Part shown: piece by piece, positions 55,845-64,000 of the stretch
Numbering within the stretch: position 1 is the stretch's first letter
Layout of the letters: every line of letters starts with the position of its first letter
Assembly: GCA_030247855.1 (NCBI GenBank)
Contig: JAPDRN010000060.1
Coordinates: 143,350 to 207,349, forward strand
Origin: Knufia peltigerae
Taxonomy: Eukaryota; Ascomycota; Eurotiomycetes; Chaetothyriales; Trichomeriaceae
Reading direction: 5' to 3'
Length of the DNA: 64,000 nucleotides
Position numbers and translations under genes: made by a program
Notes under the pieces: model-generated
The model's input: only the letters and a program-made list of their open reading frames with translations
Database searches by the model: none
What the model was told of the DNA's origin: nothing

Positions 55845-58212
55845 AGCCGGTGAAGTTGGCTGGTTCGCGACTGTCCGGGTATCAGCACTGTATAAATTGT
55901 ACCCGGCACCCTCGAAAGCGTTGTGTGTACCTCTTTGGCTATGCCGCTCCCACGTATGACATGATTCCGACCAAGCTACGCCAATATATCCAGACAGTCG
56001 GTTATTTCAATCAGGCCTGGTTCCTCCGTCGTGTGACCAGGAAAGGGTAGCAGCAGAAACTGTTCTTCTTGTGCAAGCGACCGTCACTTTAGATAAAAGC
56101 CAATGCCGCCGACGTAGCCGCGGGGCAGGGTCGTTCTGCAGCGACCCAGATAGGAGGCCCAGGAGGTCAATCGGCGGATGCTGTGATCAGATCAGGAGAG
56201 AAGCGATATATTGCGCAGGTCTGCATGTACAGGGTCCCCCGGGTCCCGGAGAAATGAGGAGCGTATCTCGTGTACGAAATGAACATATGAAACAAAATCT
56301 TTGGATGTGTTGAACGTGCAGAGTATACTCCCGTATGAGTGCAGCCAGATGATCGACCAGACCACCTGATCTCGTCGAGAGGCGCAGCAAAGAAACAGAA
56401 AAGCAGTGGTATTAGCAGCAATCAAAAGGTACCAACGACATGATGGAAACACGACTGCGAAGCTCTACTGGACCGCGGGCAGTTGATTGCAGCCCCGCAG
56501 CCCCCAGCCTGAGAGCAAGCAATCATGATTGGGATGAACATCTAGCCCGAATGCAAGGTGATCTGATGGAGAAAAGGTCGAGGTGCAAGGAGGTGCAAGG
56601 AAAGGTGCAGTTGGTGGAAGATGGACAGGCACAGAAGCTGTTCGGCGCTTACAGTTTGGCGATTGGCTCTCGAGCCTGCACTGTCACACACCAAGCAACC
56701 ACCACGCCGCCAATCACTTTGTCCAGCACACTCAAGCACCGTTCTTGATACCCTGGTCAACCTTCGTCACTCTGCCGTTGAGAATCGTCGTCTCCATCCA
56801 AGCGGACGAGCCCAATGACCTGGCTCGTTGTCATCTGGCCCCTCAGCCGCCCGCCTCACACTATTCGCATCCTCAATCAAATTTCTCTCCCAGCGGCTAT
56901 ACAGCAAAGAGCATTGGAAGGATTATATATCGCTACGCCGACTGTCTCTTGTCTGTTAGTATATGGTAGCATCTCTCCTGAACGTCGACGATGGCATGAC
57001 GCGACGAAGGTGAGGTGGTGAGAAGTTTTGGAATGATACGCAGCACAAGCATTACACCGGATCATCACACAATTCTCTGTTGTACTCGGCATGTCAACTG
57101 AAGAGGATCTCCGGAGTAGTCGACGCCTGAATGAAAACTTGGGCTTGGGACTCGTCCCTCAACCTTGCAGAATGTACGGAGTAAATGTACTCGCATATTC
57201 CAACAGCCTCGATTACTCCGACCCCTACAACAAGTATCTTCAGTTTGTGGCGCCTCACATATCCACTTCCTTCAGTCGATCGGCTGTCCAGGTTTAAGGT
57301 ATCTCCACAAGGCATCAAAGTCCTACTTTTAGGCTCTCGTGCATTGAGCCTCACAGCTGGCCGCCGTCTAGGCGTAGCGAAAGTCAAGTATGCCGAGAAC
57401 TTCCAGACGAAATAACTGTCCCGGCTTTATAGCGAACGATGTTGGGACCAAAACTCTGAAGATCAGAAAAATTATGACACGCAGTGGTGCCCGCGCACAC
57501 CGCAACTGACGACAACCGCTCTACACTAGTCGATCTTCCTAGTCCAGGCGATTCTCGCCGAAGTTGAGAAAATCACCTCACATGATAGACAATATGTTTC
57601 CCGTCCTTTTGAATCGTGAGTACGAGGCAGGTGAATCGCATGCCCATGACCTCTCGAAATCGACGGAGCATCTCTGTCGATCAAGTGCTGTGTACTGGGC
57701 CATCCCGCCTCCGGCCTCGGCGCGAGCCAGTACCAGGGCTCCAAAGGAAAACCAGGTGGTGGAGAAACATAGCGACACAGAGCTCTTCTGCATGGCTGGC
57801 AGATCAGCATGCTCTCATCTCAACGGCGGAGAAGAAGTGCTTGCAACCATCATCACGTCTTCTGGAAACCGTGTACACCACAAAGTGTGTTGGGCACGTT
57901 TGGGATCCAGCCTCTGTCACATCATCACTTAGCTTGTGAGGCATGGTCCAGGTAAATAGGTAAGGCCATGCCTCGAGCCGATTGGCTTTGCGAAGAGGGT
58001 GAAGCTACTATGGACTACGGAGCCCTTAGCGGGTGACCAACAAGGCTTCCTGCATCTACGCGCCGGCGCTAATCAATAGTCTGAGGGCAGCCAATCGGTA
58101 CCTGACCGCCTGGAAAAGCAACCTCAAGCCTCCGTATTTCGACCCTTTCCAGACGAAAAGTCGTTGAAACTTTGACCCATATCAATATCACACACCGGAC
58201 CTCAACAGCACC

Positions 58213-58347
58213 ATGGATAACGCTTCGGGTCTGGCAGGTGAGTTGGCTAATCTCTTTGCGCACTACCAGGAGCGATGTGACTGTTCATTAGCCCAGTTCA
58301 TCGCCGACAATCCGTCTGCGGAGTACTCTCTTTCCAAGGTTGCCTAA
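58213..58347 (+). CDS. possible short spliced ORF (26 or 44 aa), doubtful
   Basis: An ATG in good context (CAGCACCATGG) opens a 44-codon frame containing a textbook 54-nt intron (58238-58291: GTGAGT, GCTAAT, TCATTAG). The intron length is a multiple of three and has no stop, so spliced and unspliced products share the frame (26 or 44 aa). No homology is recognised. A continuation through a later acceptor (TTGTTAG, about 58400) is conceivable but unsupported. Confidence 0.2.
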   Translation: MDNASGLAGELANLFAHYQERCDCSLAQFIADNPSAEYSLSKVA

Positions 58348-61111
58348 GGACTCGGATTTGGCTAGAAAACCCGTCAATGGACACTGATCGAATATTGTTA
58401 GCTGCCCGAAGCAACGAGAATGAAATACAAAAGCATTTTGCGACCTGTTCCTGCATCAGGTGCAAGGTCCAGGGTCACAAATATTTTTCTCAGCCTAAAT
58501 GCTGTGCTCCCTCGAAGCATTTCCGCGTTTGTACGAGAATGGAAATTTTGCCCTTTGTCAAGCTTCCTGGTCCATGTATTCCCGCATGGCATCGTGGCAC
58601 ATTCTGCATCTGCGACTGAGCTATGCTCAAATCTTGTTCCCAGCCTTTCCTCGTGCAAGATAAAGTAGGGGATATTGCTTTATCCTTATCCAGTCGAACC
58701 AAGTTTACATTTCGACCTGGGGGTAGCCGATTTGGTTGGGCTGATGAAGCGGAACAGCAAACAATGTCAGGCAACGAGACATCTACACATGTGAACCATG
58801 CACAGTGACAATCCTGTCAAAGCCCATGGCATTTGTTGGAATGAGCCTTTGACCGTTACACCCGCGAAACACATCCTGGCAGCTCTTGTCATACCTGGAG
58901 CGCCGCCAACCACGCAGTTCGAGTTGGCGGTGAACAATTTCGAATCGCACTTGGCGTCGTCAAGTACCACAAGATTCAGCCGTCGGACGACCTTCTGGCT
59001 CCGAGAGCATATTTCGACATCAAGACACGAGATCGACAATGTTGCCCCAGTACGGTATGATTTGTCAATTTTCTGGGGTGGTGGTTCGCTCAAGTTTTCC
59101 TGAATGGTGACGATGCGGTACGTTAGCTGCTTGATAGTCGCGTGCGTCGAGCCTCTTTCGAACTTGTTTGCTCGAATGGCAGACACGACCGCAGTCGAGA
59201 GTGAAGCATGTGCAGGTTGAGAGGTTCAGACAGAGCACGGAATGCCTGGTGAGTATGGCTTCTCAAGCCAAATGCCCCCTGGTCACTTTGGCATGCAATA
59301 TCCCTCCTCGGGATCATGGATATTGGAGCTCGCCCTGACCTACCTTTCCTAATATGATCACAATTGTACCGAACGAGACAAAAGCCATGTTCGATCAGCC
59401 TTCACCTTGGTAGTGACTGACAGTCGTCACACGAATCATGGTGAGGTTTTATATCATAATTAACACAAATAAACATTCGATGCTCCATAGCAATGGCCAC
59501 CATTTGTATTATGAAAGTCGACCATTTGTCCCCTCAACGTTTGCAAGGCAAATCATCCAGTGCGTCGGCGTGTGAGAGCCCACGTGCTCTCAAATCGATA
59601 GTCATCGTCCCTGGCCAACAGATTGTCACGGGGTGGTTGAGGACTTGTTCGCCCCCTTAACCGACGATGACGATGTTCATGAGCCAAGCAGCAAGACATT
59701 GGCATCTAGGGACCGAGTGGCTTGCAGTACCGAACGATGCTCTCGCCCACCCACCACTGCTCCTGATCTCTAGGGTATGCTTGAAGAGGAGCAGTGGTGT
59801 TTCAAATTCTAGGTTGCATGTTTTTTGGCTTGAGTTTGGTTGGTGGTCTCTACAATTGAGACCGCTGGTAGGCTTTCTGCATGTGAAGCCTCCGGATGGT
59901 AAACAATTTTGTGTGAGGGTAAGAGATCGCGCATGATGCGTTGCTTTTGCATGCCTTTTCACGAGTCTTTTCGGGTCTTGACTACGGCTTTGGACGTGCC
60001 ACGCGTTTGACGATTCTCTTTTTTTTTCTCCAAAAGAAAATAATGCATGGTCATGGGCAAGAAACAGAAAACGCATCACACAAATCATGGAGTATGTTTT
60101 GCAAGAGAATATCAAGCTGTCTCCGACCCGTGGACTGCGGCCATTAGGCCTACTCCCTGGGTAACAAATCTTGATCGATTCACCATAACTCCGTCACACG
60201 AGCGCTGTTCTTTGTTTTAGTGCCCTCGAGTTTCAAGTGACATTTTTCGTGGTTCCAATCTTTTACGCTTGTTCGCATTTCGCGAAAATGGAAATGTCTA
60301 ACGTGCCAGGAATCTTGTCCAAAGAGATATAGATTTACGAGAGCACGGAATCACTTTCTCGGAATGTCCAGTATCCTCCGCAGTTGAATCTCAAATCGCG
60401 ACACGATTCAAAACAACGGTTTTGATGCGTTCGTGATGGTTTCGACTCTGAGATGGCGCTGTGAGTGATATGAAAGAAGGAGGAAATTAAAGTTTGGAGA
60501 ATTGTTAAATACCTACAACAAGTACATAAGCATCCTTCGATGTCGGGTCACGAAAAAGAGAGGTCTTCCGGAAAGGGGAGCGAAGTGTCCATATTAGGAA
60601 GTTCATGATGTCATTGTCTTCGGAGGCCTTCTGACGATGAGGAATCGCGGTGAAGTGCTCCTCCGTAACACGTACACTCGTACTCGTCCGTACTACCCGT
60701 ATTTAATTCAAAAACGGAATATGGACTATTTTTCTCATGATGATCCCCTTGTCTGCAATCAACTCTAGATGTAGACACGATGACAAGTGTCAAAAATGTC
60801 AACTTCGACCCCAAAAGGTGAGCGAGGGCCCGACGGACAGATCGCAGAAACCCAAAAATATACAGGGCGGGAGTAACCGAGATCCCCCTACGACGCGGTC
60901 CGTCCGTGGGACGCGCGACCGAAATCGACATTGACCCAAGTCGCGACTTGACTACCACTCTCTACCACAAGTCGCGTTCAGACAAGGCGCAAGCACTGTA
61001 CGAGCATGTTATGAAAGTGGCTTCAAAGTGCCACTTTTGGAAGAACCGACACAAAACACAAAAGTGAAGGGCGTCCAAGTGCAACTTGTCAGCAATCAAG
61101 ACAAAAACAAT

Positions 61112-63196
61112 TACTCCGTAATCTTCAAAAGTTCATGAGAAGATGAGTATTAGCATAGGATAAGCGAGCAAGATGGACGAATCAAAGATGTGGTAGAGTC
61201 ACAAACCGGGGTATGAGATGACAGATGGGTGTTGTCCATCTTTGCGATCTTCGATCTTTCGATTTTAGGTTCTGATGCCAACAGCCGCATCTGGACAATC
61301 GACAAAAGGTTCTTGACTGTCGCTGTCAGTGAGATTGTGGACGTCAAAATCAGAACACGTCAAAGTCAAGTCAGCTTGGGAGGGCCTGGATGGTCATGTT
61401 CAAGCCGTCAAGGTGTTTGACTCATACATTCATCGTTCAGCTTGACGATTCCCCCCCCCTCCAAGCTTGGTCAGGGCTCTGTCATGTGTCAAAGGCTGTC
61501 AATCTACTCGACGAAGCCTCTCCTCGGGAACGCTTCGCACGGGTAGATACTCGCCAACGCCAGCCGCACCCGTACATACGATAGGAAGAGACAGCCGAGA
61601 GAGATTGACAGCCCACTTGCCACCTACGTTGGCGGATGGTGCATTGGTACTGTTTACTGAATGGGAGTAACACATGTCAATAATGTCAACAAGAACTGTC
61701 CCCCGTACAGTATAGTAACGGTTAGAGGTAGTAAGTCTCTGGCTGCGCCCGAGCCCGAAATCTTGGTGTGTTGTCGGTGCGTAGGGATCCGTAATTTCGG
61801 ATCGGAGTCCTACTGTACAGTGCTTCTCGTAGCCATGAACCACAGCAGACATGTGCAGATTATGAGCTCCAGACACACCTTTTCGTTGTTTTGTCTTGGA
61901 TTACTCCGTAAAAAAAATTCAAATGAAACCGGGTCTGCTGACGATGCCGTCATGGTTTGGGGGGCCCAAATTGGTTTTTTCTTTTTCTTGTTTTGCTTTT
62001 CAGAGAAACCCCCTGAATGGCTGAGTCTCACTTGTGGTACCGAGTAAAAATGTCCAAAAGAAAAAGCACATGCCTGCGATATTGTATAGACTTGTCCTAA
62101 GGAACGAAATAGGTGTCTGGTCCGTGTGGCGTTATCAAGTGGCTGGCATTCTAGATGGAGACAATAATGTCGAAGGTGGCTGATTTTTTTGTCTTGAACG
62201 CGTACTCCGTATCCGTATTTTGTACTTTGTAGTTCGTCAGGATTGAACGGCACTTCTACGGCATTTGGTCACCACAATCTGGAAGTCACGTGAAATCTCG
62301 CAGAGTCACATTCAGCCAGTCACAGACCGGGTAATACCCCCCCCTCCTTTCTTCTTCCCATTGTTTCTACAGTACTTCCGTCTGTCCGTTCCATCCTCTT
62401 CCCTGCCTTCGGTGTCTTTTACCCGAGATGCACACCAACTTGGGTCTGTTCCCTAACCCACTTTTTGCCATGTGGCATTATTATTCGAAACGGAGAATCC
62501 GTTTACGGAGCAACTGGTCTCCTCAATCGTTACAGCAGCACCACACACCATTAAGTGCCATCTGGGAAGGATCTTGCGAAGTTACTTTTGTGCCTTCCCA
62601 CTAGCAGGGAGCAACGGGGTCGCCAAAAAGAAAAAAGAATCCATGTCCGCGTTACAATTGAAAGTGTACTCATAACTGAAGGGAAAGGGGGTGTGAAGAG
62701 TGTCAAGTCACTTGCTGGTCCAAGTCCGAAATGTTTCGGATGTACCACAAAAACCACTGCTTACGAGCAGAAGTTACTGACTCGCTTACTTTTTCCGAAA
62801 TGATGCAAAATCCCAAACCTTTACGGAGTATCCTTACGGATGATCCCAGGACGAGGGAGTCAAGTCACCGTACTGATAATTAACATCCTCGTTGATCGTC
62901 TTCGGATTGTTGTACTCCGTCCGCAAGGGTCCTTTGGGGGTTGCGTAGGTAATCACTACCTGACTCTCTCTGCCCGGGAACGGGTACAGGTAGGGAATTT
63001 GGAAGCCCAAAAAAAGGTCCTGTCGGGAGTCGGTCCGAAAACGTCAGGGTCGTCATCCTCCTCCAAATTGCCCAATTGACGAAATCGCACCGCACGGACA
63101 TGAATGGTTCATTTTCACCACGAGGTTGGGGAAAGCGTCTGTGCGCCGCCTTTTACCGAGTCCCGACCAACTGAGTTTCTAGTTCTCTACTCCGTA
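61112..63196. repeat. dense group of TACTCCGTA / TACGGAGTA nonamers
   Basis: Exact copies lie at 61112-61120, 61902-61910, 62203-62211, 62822-62830 and 63188-63196. The last is followed by an inverted near-copy (ACACGGAGTG). Partial copies lie at 62913, 63654 and 63839. They are dispersed, not tandem. Confidence 0.75.
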
Positions 63197-64000
63197 CACG
63201 GAGTGTGTACGTGGATGGCCTTTTTCTCCGACAAGGTGGCAAAAAAACCAAAAAACCAATCAATCAAATTGGATTCATTCAAAATCCGAAGCCAAGAAAA
63301 TTCTCTCACCGTCTGTGCCTGCTCGGAACAAGAACCAACACTCACAGTGCGGGCCCAGTTACCCCATTGAGTAATTGTACATGTTGCAATGGGGGATGGG
63401 TCTCGAAGAACGAAGGGAAAGAGGAAAAGGGTTTCACATGTCCGCGTCGGCTATGGGTTGTGGGCGGTTGCGAGAAAAAGAACGATTACGCACAACGGAC
63501 GTTAGGTTACTGTAAGTTGGGTTGGGTGGTGACTGATTCACGACGTTGCTTGCTCTGGAGGTTACAATAGTGACGATGACACACCATCCATTACGACACC
63601 CGACGAACAAAGATGAATGCCCTTGTAGTAATTGAATTACTTACTCTATTTAGTACTCCGTGGGAGAAACCTAGGTGAACAAAACTTACGTGTGCATATC
63701 TACTCCCGATCCAAGAAAAAAAAGTCATCTGAACACGGTGACAGCTTCAGCCGACTTGACCACATGGCCTCTTTGTTGGCGAAGGGGCGTGGGAAAGCGT
63801 GGGATAGATACCTCAGGTAGATTTAGTATGGGTTGCCCTACGGAGTTCTGCACACCGGGAGTTATGAATAGCAATTCGTGGTAACTGAGAATGTATTAAT
63901 CTTCTTTTGAATGCCGCCCTCGGATATTCCATAATCAGGCTAAAGAACAGGTCTTGTCATGAACGGAGATGTTCATCATCGGTGTGTATGTATGTGTGTG

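Larger units (their letters stand above)
55845..64000. other. 8.2-kb gene-poor right end
   Basis: No ORF longer than about 156 codons occurs here on either strand, and none resembles a known family. Candidate splicing of the short ORFs gives nothing convincing beyond the small ORF listed at 58213. The first few hundred bases are the WD40 gene's promoter. The rest holds many TACTCCGTA/TACGGAGTA copies, poly-C runs (61451-61459, 62338-62344) and A/T-rich blocks. I see no LTR, terminal inverted repeat, tRNA or 5S rRNA signature. It could be the leader of genes beyond the window, a decayed repeat area, or long non-coding RNA loci. Confidence 0.5.

Noticed and set aside
58025..58050. GCGGGTGACC resembling a segment of 5S rRNA
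   Set aside because: The rest of the 5S sequence, including the internal control region, is absent.
58055..58075. CGCGCCGGCGC as another cluster operator
   Set aside because: It is a different palindrome (GCGCCGGCGC), not CGG-N2-CCG, and lies far from any cluster gene.
58767..59186. 139-codon minus-strand ORF
   Set aside because: A similarly long ORF overlaps it on the plus strand, no domain is recognisable, and splice signals do not extend it.

Overview
The window is nuclear DNA of a filamentous ascomycete (Pezizomycotina). Genes carry many short GT-AG introns (mostly 43-125 nt). The protein families are typical of such fungi: a pyrABCN-type CAD protein, Zn2Cys6 regulators with fungal-specific domains, a P450 and an SP-family sugar transporter. 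A Eurotiomycete is my guess only. Twenty protein-coding genes can be supported, and the window cuts one of them at its left edge. I found no rRNA, tRNA, CRISPR array or intact transposon.

Layout. (1) 1-24 kb is housekeeping. It holds the 5' 2103 codons of pyrABCN (minus), a TRP/Yvc1-type cation channel, a longin R-SNARE, a large acidic protein with a UIM-like motif, YRA1/ALYREF (minus, with an unusually long intron), the ESCRT-III subunit Vps24 (minus) and the Hsp90 co-chaperone p23. (2) 24.1-40.2 kb looks like a small metabolic gene cluster. In order it holds a cyclase-family hydrolase (minus), an MFS sugar transporter (plus), a succinate-semialdehyde-type aldehyde dehydrogenase (minus), a Zn2Cys6 regulator (minus), a transaldolase paralogue (plus), a cytochrome P450 (minus) and a secreted amidase (plus). 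(3) A second Zn2Cys6 regulator follows at 41.1-44.2 kb. (4) 44.6-55.8 kb returns to conserved genes: a two-TM fungal protein, Tma46, an 85-aa membrane protein and a 1687-aa WD40 protein. (5) 55.85-64.0 kb is an 8-kb stretch with no supportable gene.

Main find. The promoters of the 24-40 kb genes share the perfect palindrome CGGCGCCG, an inverted CGG pair of the kind bound by Zn2Cys6 dimers. I see five exact copies plus two or three close variants. All exact copies lie in intergenic DNA between 25.4 and 37.4 kb, and I found none elsewhere in the window. Three divergent gene pairs plus the dehydrogenase each have at least one site. This marks a co-regulated unit, probably controlled by the embedded regulator at 30639-33045. 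The enzyme set (sugar importer, transaldolase, aldehyde dehydrogenase, amidase, P450, cyclase) has no polyketide or peptide synthase, so it reads as a catabolic or detoxification cluster rather than a biosynthetic one. Its substrate is unknown.

A second, genome-style signal is the nonamer TACTCCGTA/TACGGAGTA. It occurs about ten times, only in non-coding DNA, and is most dense in the gene-poor right end.
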